Both the position numbers and the translations under genes were made by a program. Below are positions 18,607-26,835 of a stretch of DNA of 64,000 bases, in pieces (position 1 is the stretch's first letter; every line of letters begins with the position of its first letter). Location: NCBI GenBank assembly GCA_024231955.1, contig JAAEPZ010000764.1:248001-312000 (forward strand), in the 5' to 3' direction. The notes under the pieces were generated by a model. The model was given only the letters and a program-made list of their open reading frames with translations. It was not told where the DNA came from and did not search any database. The DNA is from a bacterium (GTDB lineage: Bacteria; Krumholzibacteriota; Krumholzibacteriia; JACNKJ01).

Positions 18607-19695
18607 TTGGTCAAGAATCCGGTAGTCAAGAAGATCAAGAATCAGGCCCGGGAGGTTGAGACGGGCATTCTGGGCGGGAAGAAACCCTGCCTCAAGTTTC
18701 CCGTGCGCAGCCTGGCCAACGTCCGCTACGATCCCCGTAGGGGGCACTTCGCCATGAAGGGCGGCAAGAAGGAGCGGACACTGACCGTGGCGACGGTCAA
18801 GTCGTTTGCGCAGACGCTCAAGATGATGGCCCTGTCCAAGGAGCTGGTGAACCAGAACGATATCGCCACCAAGAGGGAGGCCTACTACGTCTCCAAGAAC
18901 TGGGGAGCCGCCCGTTTCCGGGAGCAGCCGGAGAGTGACACCGTGATGGACGATGTCGAGGCCCTGTTCGGAGTCAACCGTGAGCAGCTGGGCTTTGTCC
19001 CCGAGGAGAAGGGCGGCGACGTGGCCGGCGAGTTGGTCGTGATGGATGTCGATCCCTCGACGGGCAAGAAACTGCGCATCGACTGCACCAAGTTCGGCAG
19101 CGGGGCCTACTCGATCCCCATCAGCGTCGAGCAACTGGATTTTGAGACAAACGCCTCGTTCATCCTGGCAATCGAAACCGCCGGTATGTTTCAGCGTCTG
19201 GTGAAGCACAGCTACTGGAAGACCGCCAATTGCATTCTGGTCAGCATGGGGGGGGTGCCGACCCGAGCCTGCAGGCGCTTCATCCGCCGGTTGGCTGATG
19301 ACAAGAATGTACCTGTCTATGTCTTCGTGGATGGCGATCCCTACGGCATTACGAACATCTATCGCACTCTCAAGGTGGGGAGCGGGAACGCTGCGCATCT
19401 TAACGAGTACTTCTGCGTGCCCCAGGCCAGCTTCCTTGGCATAACACCCAAGGATATCACGGAATATGACCTGCCGACGCACCCTTTAAAAGAGGTCGAC
19501 AAAAAGCGCGCCCAGGATGCCCTCAAGAACGACCCCTTCGTCAAGCACTACAAACAGTGGCAGAAAGCGCTGCAGACCATGATCAACATGGGGGTCCGTG
19601 CCGAGCAGCAGGCGCTGGCCAAGCACGGACTGAACTATGTCATCGATGAATACCTCCCGCGCAAGCTGGAGAAACCGCAACTGTTCCTGCCCTGA
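18607..19695 (+). CDS. top6A: DNA topoisomerase VI subunit A
   Basis: A 362-aa Spo11-like cleavage subunit. The winged-helix 5Y-CAP domain holds TKREAYYVSKN, where Tyr93 or Tyr94 is the nucleophile that attacks DNA. The Toprim domain carries the metal ligands: Glu190 in AIETAGMFQRL and Asp242/Asp244 in FVDGDPYG. All catalytic positions are intact, so the enzyme should be active. TTG at 18607 has GAGGAG five bases upstream. The A and B subunits form the A2B2 enzyme and are co-transcribed. Canonical gyrase or Topo IV genes are not in this window, so their coexistence is unknown. Confidence 0.96.
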   Translation: MVKNPVVKKIKNQAREVETGILGGKKPCLKFPVRSLANVRYDPRRGHFAMKGGKKERTLTVATVKSFAQTLKMMALSKELVNQNDIATKREAYYVSKNWGAARFREQPESDTVMDDVEALFGVNREQLGFVPEEKGGDVAGELVVMDVDPSTGKKLRIDCTKFGSGAYSIPISVEQLDFETNASFILAIETAGMFQRLVKHSYWKTANCILVSMGGVPTRACRRFIRRLADDKNVPVYVFVDGDPYGITNIYRTLKVGSGNAAHLNEYFCVPQASFLGITPKDITEYDLPTHPLKEVDKKRAQDALKNDPFVKHYKQWQKALQTMINMGVRAEQQALAKHGLNYVIDEYLPRKLEKPQLFLP

Positions 19696-19734
19696 TCCCC
19701 CCGGGCCGGGCAAAAAACGAGAGGTGGAGTGATT

Positions 19735-20574
19735 ATGTGGAGAACATACAAGATTATGGCTCAAGTATTCCTGATTCTGATGCTGGCCACTGGCGTTGAA
19801 GCGCAGGATGAAGGCTATGTGGATGATGTCTATCTGAGCAACGGCGAGACCACTCTGGATATCATCGATAGCCCTACAGCCCAGGTCCTGCGCAACGGTG
19901 AGTACCGACTGGGGTGCCGCCTGATGGCCATGGGCTCGGTTATCGCCCATGCCGATGTGGGTATTCAGGACAGGGTGTCGATCGGCGTCTCCTGGGGCAT
20001 GACTAATCTGCTCGGTCGCGATGATGTCGAGACCTACGAGAACACCGGCCTGTCGGTCCGTTTGCTCCTGGTGCAGGAGATGCAGTATCCTGGTATCGCC
20101 ATCGGTTTCACGAATCAGGGTTATGGTCACTGGTACGAGTCCCTCGAACGCTACGAGCGAAAGAGTAAGGGATTCTACGCCTGCGCCACGCGTCACTGGT
20201 ATGGTCCCTGGGATACGGAGATTGTCACTACCGGCGGGATCAATTATTCGCTGGAGAAGGAGGACGAGTCCTCGGTGGATGCCTTCTTCGGTCTGGAGCA
20301 GACCTTCGACGGACAATTCTCGTTGCTGGTTGACTACTCGCTGGGTCTCAACGACAGCAGGGGCGAGGACGAGGAGGCCGCGGGCTTCGACTCGGAGCGC
20401 CGCTTCGGCGATGGCCTGGGCTGGCTTGATTTCGGGCTATGCTGGACACTGGAGGGTAGTCTGGAGCTCAAATTCGTCTTACGTGACCTTTTGTCGAACT
20501 ATCGTGATCCGGCCACAGGCAAGAGAACTGCAGTGGACAGGCAATTCATGATCAGCTACGTGGGGAGTTTCTAG
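19735..20574 (+). CDS. Predicted outer-membrane beta-barrel protein
   Basis: A 279-aa protein with an N-terminal signal sequence (FLILMLATGVEAQ) and alternating, aromatic-rich strands ending in SYVGSF, a terminal aromatic typical of barrel strands. The stretch IDSPTAQVLRNGEYRL, later VGIQDRVSIGVSWGMTNLLG and AIGFTNQGYG recall YjbH/porin-like proteins of unknown function in FCB genomes. ATG at 19735 follows GAGGTGGA; the frame opens three codons earlier with a GTG. It is 39 bp after top6A and 2 bp before accA, so it may be co-transcribed with both. No function can be assigned. Confidence 0.6.
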   Translation: MWRTYKIMAQVFLILMLATGVEAQDEGYVDDVYLSNGETTLDIIDSPTAQVLRNGEYRLGCRLMAMGSVIAHADVGIQDRVSIGVSWGMTNLLGRDDVETYENTGLSVRLLLVQEMQYPGIAIGFTNQGYGHWYESLERYERKSKGFYACATRHWYGPWDTEIVTTGGINYSLEKEDESSVDAFFGLEQTFDGQFSLLVDYSLGLNDSRGEDEEAAGFDSERRFGDGLGWLDFGLCWTLEGSLELKFVLRDLLSNYRDPATGKRTAVDRQFMISYVGSF

Positions 20575-20576
20575 GC

Positions 20577-21551
20577 ATGCCGACTGGTGGGCCCTATCTC
20601 GATTTCGAAAAGCCCCTGGCCGAACTGGAGGCCAGGATTGAGGATATGCGCTCGTTTTCGAACAGCGAGAATATTGAGGTCAACGACGAACTGGTCCGGC
20701 TTGAGGCAAAGGCCGACAAGCTGAGGCGCCAGATCTATGGCCGTTTGACCCGTTGGCAACAGGTTCAGTTGGCTCGCCATCCCGGTCGACCCTACACGGC
20801 GGATTACATCGAACTGATATTCGGTGAGTTCCTGGAGTTGCATGGCGATCGTCTATATGGTGACGATCCGGCGATCATAGGCGGTATGGCCGAATTGGAG
20901 GGCATGCCGGTAATGGTGGTCGGCCACCAGAAGGGGCGGGAGACCAAAGAGAAGATGGAGCGCAATTTCGGGATGCCCAACCCGGAAGGGTACAGAAAAG
21001 CGCTGAGATTGATGGAGACGGCTGCCCGATTCGGGCGTCCGATCATCACCTTTGTGGATACTCCCGGTGCTCACTGCGGACTCGGAGCGGAGGAGAGGGG
21101 GCAGGGGGAGGCCATCGCCCGCAATCTGCGCGAGATGGCCCTGCTGCCCGTACCCATAATCGTCGTGATCACAGGCGAGGGCGGCAGCGGCGGGGCTTTG
21201 GCCCTGGCTGTGGGGGACAGAGTGCTCATGATGGAACATTCCGTATATTCCGTCATAACGCCCGAGGGTTGTGCATCGATCCTCTGGAATGATTCGCAGA
21301 AGCGGCAGGAGGCTGCCGACGCCATGAAGATGACCAGCCGTGACCTGGCGGAATTCGAGGTCGTGGACCGGATCATCACGGAGCCTCTCGGCGGGGCACA
21401 TCGCGATCCCGAGGCCATGGCGACCATATTGAGCTCTGTTCTCAAGGAGGAATTGACGGAGTTGCAGGGGATTGATGGGGACGAACTGGTGGAGCGACGG
21501 ATCGCCAAGTTTGCACGTATGGGGGTTTTCCAGGAGGAAGACCATACTTGA
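20577..21551 (+). CDS. accA: Acetyl-CoA carboxylase carboxyltransferase subunit alpha
   Basis: A 324-aa crotonase-fold subunit that, with AccD, transfers the carboxyl group from biotin to acetyl-CoA to form malonyl-CoA. It begins LDFEKPLAELEARIEDM and contains GRPYTADYIELIF, GDRLYGDDPAIIGGMA, FGMPNPEGYRKALRLM, FVDTPGAHCGLGAEERGQGE and GEGGSGGALALAVGD, the diagnostic oxyanion region. The length matches the family. BirA, encoded at the window start, loads the biotin of the same complex. accD and accBC are not in the window. Confidence 0.97.
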   Translation: MPTGGPYLDFEKPLAELEARIEDMRSFSNSENIEVNDELVRLEAKADKLRRQIYGRLTRWQQVQLARHPGRPYTADYIELIFGEFLELHGDRLYGDDPAIIGGMAELEGMPVMVVGHQKGRETKEKMERNFGMPNPEGYRKALRLMETAARFGRPIITFVDTPGAHCGLGAEERGQGEAIARNLREMALLPVPIIVVITGEGGSGGALALAVGDRVLMMEHSVYSVITPEGCASILWNDSQKRQEAADAMKMTSRDLAEFEVVDRIITEPLGGAHRDPEAMATILSSVLKEELTELQGIDGDELVERRIAKFARMGVFQEEDHT

Positions 21552-21752
21552 TTTAAGTATCGGGAAGCATTATGATCTACCTTACCAGTCAGTGATCTTT
21601 CCACTTTTTGGGAAGAACTTCAATTTCGGGCTTGCCCGAGCTCCCCTGTGTCCAATAGAAATTGTCAGGGTAATCAGAACCCTGGCGAGGCTTTTGCGTG
21701 CGCATTCGTTTCGCCGCAAAACGGGCTATTGTGAACGCTCAAGGAGCAACCG

Positions 21753-21944
21753 ATGAAGTTCGACTCTTCCATTCTCGCTACACTTGCCTGCCCGGTATGC
21801 AAAGGTGCCTTGCGCATTGAGGACGATGCGGACGAGGTAAACCCGCATCTCTGTTGCGATGCGTGTGCCGTTAGGTATCCAGTGCAGGACGGAATACCTG
21901 ATTTGCTTCCAGAAAGCGGAAGGAGCATGGATGAAGAGGCGTAG
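21753..21944 (+). CDS. Trm112 family protein
   Basis: A 63-aa zinc-ribbon peptide: LACPVCKGAL near residue 12 and CCDACAVRYPVQDGIPDLLP near residue 35. It matches the small bacterial Trm112/UPF0434 family, whose members in other organisms bind and activate SAM methyltransferases. AAGGAGCAACCG precedes the ATG. The last 14 bases overlap the PorU-like gene. The 200 bp upstream hold two short hairpins (around 21627-21639 and 21666-21684) but no clear promoter. Confidence 0.85.
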   Translation: MKFDSSILATLACPVCKGALRIEDDADEVNPHLCCDACAVRYPVQDGIPDLLPESGRSMDEEA

Positions 21945-24900
21945 TTTACTGGCAGCTCTGCTGGTGTGTTTGGCCACTGTGGCCGGAGCGGTCGATGCCG
22001 AATGGACCGGGAGCGGCCATCAGGGCACGTTGAGACTGACATCTTCAGGCATGGACAGCAGTGGTGAGGATCCCCTGGAATATGTCGTCGCGTTGCCGGA
22101 AACCGGCTCCTGGCACGTACGCGCCGTTCAGATCGACGGCGTGCCGGTCGAGACCGAGCGGGTCATCGACATCATGCCCCCACGTGTCTTCCGCAGAACA
22201 CGGGTGGGGTGTTTGAGCTTTGTCGCCAACACGCCTCTGTGGCGTGATGTGACCATCCACCTGGCATTCGATGAATCGTTACCGGCCGATCGAGGTGTCA
22301 TGACCGATCCGGCCCTCAGGAACCTGTTTGTGAACCCGGGACAGGCCCGTCAGATCTCCGAGGGGACGAGCGGGCGCGCCGTCGCTTCGGAAATCTTCGA
22401 TGGCAACTACAGATTCATCAGGATCGACGTTTCGGATGCGGGTATCTACAGTCTGGATTACAACGCACTTCGCAACGCCAACCTTCCCGTAGGTACGGAC
22501 CTGACCACCCTGAAACTCCAGGGAGCGCTTGGGCAGGCGCAGCCGTTCAACCTAACCGACGGCAGTGGGTCTTGGGAGAGGGGATGGGAGCCGCGGAACG
22601 TCCCCCTGCAAATCCTCGGCGGCGACACGTTCAATGTCGATTCGGAGATCCGGTTCTATGCTGTCGGTCTGGACTGTTTTCGCTCGACCTTTGATCCGAC
22701 GGCGGACTGGACGGAGTACTACAGAAGTTTCTATGCCGTCTGGGACACATACTTCCTGTCCTGGGGAACCGATCCGGGATCAACCGTCGGCAATGGTGAT
22801 GCGGAACCTCAGGTCGGAGATAGCGTATTGGACCGCCTGCCAGTAAGGCTACACAAGGAGAACAACTTCGCCTATTCCCCCAGCCAACTGCTTGAGGACG
22901 GCTGGGCATGGAGCGTGTACAACAAAAGTATGGAGCAGGGGTTCACTGCGGATCCCGTCTCACTGCAGAAACCCGCTGCGGGATCCGATCTGCGCATGCG
23001 GATAGGTTTCGACGCCATCAAGGACAGTTCGCACCCCAGAGGACCTCATCATGTCCAGGGGTTCCTCGGTTCACGGGATGCGGAGCATATGGTGAACGAT
23101 GAGTCCTTCGATATCGTCAGCAGCCGCTATGACCACGTTCTGGATGGAACCATCGCGCTTCCTGCGGATCTTGTGGGGGTCGAATCCAGTACCTTCTACC
23201 TGTTCATGCCCAATGACCCGCCGCTGGGGCTGGAGGAGGACTTCGGTTACCTGCTCTGGTACGAACTCTTCTACGACATGCAGCTCGAGACAACCGATTC
23301 GGCTCCCCTTGATATCTACGTTCCCGCCAATGGGGGCAGAAGCGAGGTGACGCTTGCGGGTTGGAATGCCGAACCCGAGATCTGGGATATCACCGATCCC
23401 GAGGCAACGCAGATTCTCTCGAACGCCGAATTCGATCAGGACGAGCTCAGGATGGGGCTGAATACCGCCACCATGCGCCACCTGCTGGTCGTGGATCCGA
23501 CCAACGGCGGTAGCATCAAGACCCCGGTTCGGGTGCAGGCCGTTAATCCGACTCCCCTCCGCAATGACGACATCAATCCCGACATGATCGTCATCTATCA
23601 CGACGCATTCCAGGCATCCGCGATGACCTATGCGGCTTTCAGACAGACGAATTTCCCCAGTGAGAGCGGTGCAGGCGTTGTGGAGACGGTGGCTGTCAGT
23701 GATATCTACGCCAATTTCGGCCACGGAATGCAGGATGTCGCCGCTATTCGCAACTTCCTCAAGTACCGTTACGACGCTCCCGACAGCCGATTGCTCCATG
23801 TACTTCTGCTCGGTGATGCCAGCTACGATTACAGGAATTTCTACAATCATGAGGTATTCGGCGACGGTACGAACTGTCTGGTGCCTGCACTCAGCGACCG
23901 TACGATAACGGAGCAGAGCCCGTCGTGGGATCATTCGACCGACGATTATTTCTGCTTCATGGATCTCGTCGATTCCAGCGCGCCCCAGGCGATAGTCGAT
24001 CTGGCGATTGGCCGCTTGCCTGCCCAGGACGTCATCCAGGCCGGCAATATGGTCAGCAGGATCATCGAATACGAATCCGATACCGAACCGGGTATCTGGA
24101 GGAACCGGGTAGTCATTGCCGCCGATGACAATTACAAGCCCGGCTACCCCGGGATTGATACGATCCAGCATACGCCGCAGGCGGATATGCTGGATAAATC
24201 CTATCTGCCGCCGGAATTTGATGTCGAGAAAATCTATCTCTGCGAATATGAGATGGAGCCGTCCCATGTGAAGATCAAGGCCCAGATGGATCTCCTGGAG
24301 GAGATCAATGAGGGGATCTTGCTGTTCAACTTCATCGGGCACGGAGGGGACGGAGTTCTCACCGATGAGAAGCTGTTGCTCACTCAGAATCTGAACACTC
24401 TGCACAACGCAGGTCGTCGTTTTCTGTTCATCTCCTCCAGCTGCAATGTGGGGCAGTTCGACAGTCCCCTGATCAAGAGCATGACCGAGACCATGGTCGG
24501 CATCTCCAATGGCGGCGCCATCGCTACCTTGGCCTCGACCTCGACCTCGAACCCGAGCAATAATTCACTCTGGCACAGGAATATCATCTCAAGGCTTTTC
24601 CCGGATCGCACCATGATCGACTCGGCACCTGTCGGGGTTGCGATGATGCAGTCGAAAGTCGCCTTCCAGGATGGAAATGACGGCCGAGTTCTGGAGCGTT
24701 ATGTCCATCTGGGAGATCCCGCAGTTACGCTGGCAATGCCTGAAATGCAGGTGGAGTTGGAATGTGTCCCTGCCGATACCATGAAGGTCGGGGAGCTCAT
24801 GAGTATCCATGGTCAAGTCGTCAACGCAGGTTTGCCCGTAGCTGATTTCAATGGTGAGGTGATGCTCAGTGTCAGGGCATCTCAGGACGACAGGGGTTGC

Positions 24901-25776
24901 GAGTATCTGCCCGATCTCTGGCACATCTACAACACCAAGGGGCCGGAGGTCTTCAGGGGGCGCGTTCAGGTCACGAATGGCGAATTCCAGTCGCCTGAAT
25001 TCTTCATCCCCGGACTGTCCACCGTTGCCCTGGGTTCTTTGGGCAAGATACGTGCATTCGCCACCAGTGAAACCGGCTGCGCGGTCGGGTGTATCGATTC
25101 GCTGGAGGTCGTCACCGGGGTATTGCCTTCAGATGACACCCCGCCGGAAGTTCACCTCCAGATCAGCAACGGTACGACAAGCGGTGTCCCTGGAATGGCC
25201 ATGAACCTTACTGCCTCTGCTCCCGCAGGCATCAATATGCTTGGCAACAGGCCGCATAACTCCATATTCCTGGAGTACGTTGAGATGGGCGAGGTTGAGA
25301 ACCTTACCGAGAGATTCGAATACGATTTGGGAAGCGCCACCTCTGGCTCTGTCTCCAGCGTCCTGCCCAGCGGTATCGATGAGGGGTTGAACACGATCGT
25401 GGCCTCCGTTGCCGACAATCTGGGCAATGTCGGACATGATACCCTGACGGTTCGGATCTATGAAGAGGGGCGGGTTGGTCTGTTCAATGTTCAGCCTTTC
25501 CCCAATCCGTTTGCGGATAATTGCATGATCGGTTTTGAAGTGTCGGCGCCGGCCGACGTGGAGTGCAGGATCTACACGATCACCGGAAGACGCGTGCGGA
25601 TCCTGAATCTTGAATGCCCCGATGCTGCGAAGTATCACTTTGACTGGGATGGTCGTGGCGAGGGGGGAGACCCCGTCGGCTTCGGCACATATCTGTATCG
25701 TTTGCGAGCGATTTACAGGGATGACCCGGACAGGGTTCGCGAATCTACCGGAGCCCTGGTAAAGATCGGGGACTAA
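21931..25776 (+). CDS. porU: Gingipain-like C25 peptidase, PorU-type T9SS sortase candidate
   Basis: A secreted protein of 1281 aa. The signal peptide is at residues 1-20 (MKRRSLLAALLVCLATVAGA). The caspase-like C25 domain spans roughly residues 530-930, with the catalytic His804 in FIGHGGDG and Cys838 in ISSSCNVG. Conserved surroundings include LLGDASYDYRN and AIGRLPAQD. A C-terminal domain with PFPNPF and YTITGRRVR resembles FlgD/T9SS sorting domains. PorU is the sortase that cleaves T9SS cargo tails and attaches them to LPS. A PorV-like gene follows directly, as in Bacteroidota, which favours PorU over a plain gingipain. ATG at 21931 has AAGGAG upstream and overlaps trm112. Confidence 0.82.
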   Translation: MKRRSLLAALLVCLATVAGAVDAEWTGSGHQGTLRLTSSGMDSSGEDPLEYVVALPETGSWHVRAVQIDGVPVETERVIDIMPPRVFRRTRVGCLSFVANTPLWRDVTIHLAFDESLPADRGVMTDPALRNLFVNPGQARQISEGTSGRAVASEIFDGNYRFIRIDVSDAGIYSLDYNALRNANLPVGTDLTTLKLQGALGQAQPFNLTDGSGSWERGWEPRNVPLQILGGDTFNVDSEIRFYAVGLDCFRSTFDPTADWTEYYRSFYAVWDTYFLSWGTDPGSTVGNGDAEPQVGDSVLDRLPVRLHKENNFAYSPSQLLEDGWAWSVYNKSMEQGFTADPVSLQKPAAGSDLRMRIGFDAIKDSSHPRGPHHVQGFLGSRDAEHMVNDESFDIVSSRYDHVLDGTIALPADLVGVESSTFYLFMPNDPPLGLEEDFGYLLWYELFYDMQLETTDSAPLDIYVPANGGRSEVTLAGWNAEPEIWDITDPEATQILSNAEFDQDELRMGLNTATMRHLLVVDPTNGGSIKTPVRVQAVNPTPLRNDDINPDMIVIYHDAFQASAMTYAAFRQTNFPSESGAGVVETVAVSDIYANFGHGMQDVAAIRNFLKYRYDAPDSRLLHVLLLGDASYDYRNFYNHEVFGDGTNCLVPALSDRTITEQSPSWDHSTDDYFCFMDLVDSSAPQAIVDLAIGRLPAQDVIQAGNMVSRIIEYESDTEPGIWRNRVVIAADDNYKPGYPGIDTIQHTPQADMLDKSYLPPEFDVEKIYLCEYEMEPSHVKIKAQMDLLEEINEGILLFNFIGHGGDGVLTDEKLLLTQNLNTLHNAGRRFLFISSSCNVGQFDSPLIKSMTETMVGISNGGAIATLASTSTSNPSNNSLWHRNIISRLFPDRTMIDSAPVGVAMMQSKVAFQDGNDGRVLERYVHLGDPAVTLAMPEMQVELECVPADTMKVGELMSIHGQVVNAGLPVADFNGEVMLSVRASQDDRGCEYLPDLWHIYNTKGPEVFRGRVQVTNGEFQSPEFFIPGLSTVALGSLGKIRAFATSETGCAVGCIDSLEVVTGVLPSDDTPPEVHLQISNGTTSGVPGMAMNLTASAPAGINMLGNRPHNSIFLEYVEMGEVENLTERFEYDLGSATSGSVSSVLPSGIDEGLNTIVASVADNLGNVGHDTLTVRIYEEGRVGLFNVQPFPNPFADNCMIGFEVSAPADVECRIYTITGRRVRILNLECPDAAKYHFDWDGRGEGGDPVGFGTYLYRLRAIYRDDPDRVRESTGALVKIGD

Positions 25777-25778
25777 TC

Positions 25779-25808
25779 TTGACCTGAGAACCATTTTGGT
25801 TCTATATT
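25779..25808 (+). promoter_or_regulatory. Sigma-70 type promoter of the porV operon with a palindromic spacer
   Basis: TTGACC (25779-25784), 18 bp, TATATT (25803-25808), about 34 bp before porV. The spacer holds the perfect inverted repeat AGAACC-atttt-GGTTCT (25787-25803), which may be an operator or a short 3' stem for the upstream gene. It probably drives nine genes to the terminator at 40725. Confidence 0.72.
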
Positions 25809-25841
25809 GCGCAGAATCAACCCTTTCGGAGGAATTGTTTC

Positions 25842-26822
25842 ATGAGTTGGATCCAGAATCGACACAGCCTGATACTTCTAACCGTGCTGTTTATGCTCGT
25901 CAGCGTTGCACCTGTCATGGCGAGTATTGCAGGTGGTCAATGTCTCCAGATCCCCCCGGGAGCTAGGGCTAATGGATTAGGGCAGGCTTATGTCGCATTG
26001 GCAGATGATGCCACCGCCGCCTGGTGGAACCCCGCAGGATTGGGTTTCCATACAGGCAGGACCTTGGGGATGATGCACAGTCAACTCGTTCCCGACCTCG
26101 CCGACGACATTTACTACGAGTACGCGGCCTTTGTTCATCAGAAAGATGGTTGGGGCACCTACGCCATCAGCTTGATCTATCTTTCGTATGGGGAGAGTGC
26201 GATTACCAGCACCAGCTCCACCGTCGAGGGCTATTTCAACTCATATGAGTTCTCGCCTGCCATCAGTTATGGCGTGAAATTGGATGAGAACACATCCCTC
26301 GGAATGGGCTTGAAATATGTGAGGGTTGATCTTGCTCCGGACACCGCTACTCACGACATCAATCGTGATGGCGCAGGTTCTTCGGTTGCGATTGATATCG
26401 GTTTGATGAGGCGTCTGGGAATGTTCAACATCGGTGCCGTGTTGTCGAACTTTGGACCGAACATCAGCTTCATTGACGAGGAGCAGAGTGATCCCATGCC
26501 CCGTCATTTCAAGGCCGGCATCTCGGCAATCCCTGTCGTCAACGAATATGGACACTTACTGGCGACATTCGATGCCAGCAAGATGCTGGTTGATGGCGGC
26601 CCCTTCATCGCCAACTGCGGTTTTGAGGTGCAATATACCGACGTGATCGCCCTCAGGATGGGCTATATCTACGATCAGGATGGCGATATCGAGTCATTCA
26701 CGTTTGGTGGCGGCGTTTGTGTTCCGCTCTCCAATAAGGATCTGTTCATCGATTACGCCAGCGTTCCTCAGGCCTCCGAGTTGGACAGGGTTCACCGTTT
26801 TTCATTAGAATTGCATTTCTAG
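25842..26822 (+). CDS. porV: PorV/PorQ family outer-membrane protein
   Basis: A 326-aa barrel of the PorV/PorQ/UPF0164 family (FadL-like fold). After a signal peptide (to about residue 28) comes the family hallmark QIPPGARANGLGQAYVALADDATAAWWNPAGL. The strands continue to a terminal LELHF. PorV is the shuttle that carries T9SS cargo to the PorU sortase. The start at 25842 follows GGAGGAATTGTTTC. Its position between a PorU-like peptidase and a cargo-like protease with a sorting tail supports a role in type IX secretion. Confidence 0.85.
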   Translation: MSWIQNRHSLILLTVLFMLVSVAPVMASIAGGQCLQIPPGARANGLGQAYVALADDATAAWWNPAGLGFHTGRTLGMMHSQLVPDLADDIYYEYAAFVHQKDGWGTYAISLIYLSYGESAITSTSSTVEGYFNSYEFSPAISYGVKLDENTSLGMGLKYVRVDLAPDTATHDINRDGAGSSVAIDIGLMRRLGMFNIGAVLSNFGPNISFIDEEQSDPMPRHFKAGISAIPVVNEYGHLLATFDASKMLVDGGPFIANCGFEVQYTDVIALRMGYIYDQDGDIESFTFGGGVCVPLSNKDLFIDYASVPQASELDRVHRFSLELHF

Positions 26823-26835
26823 GACGGTATATATA

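Noticed and set aside
21931..25776. Plain gingipain-type secreted virulence protease
   Set aside because: The adjacency to a PorV-like gene and the large N-terminal beta-rich region before the C25 domain fit PorU better. A non-sortase role is still possible.
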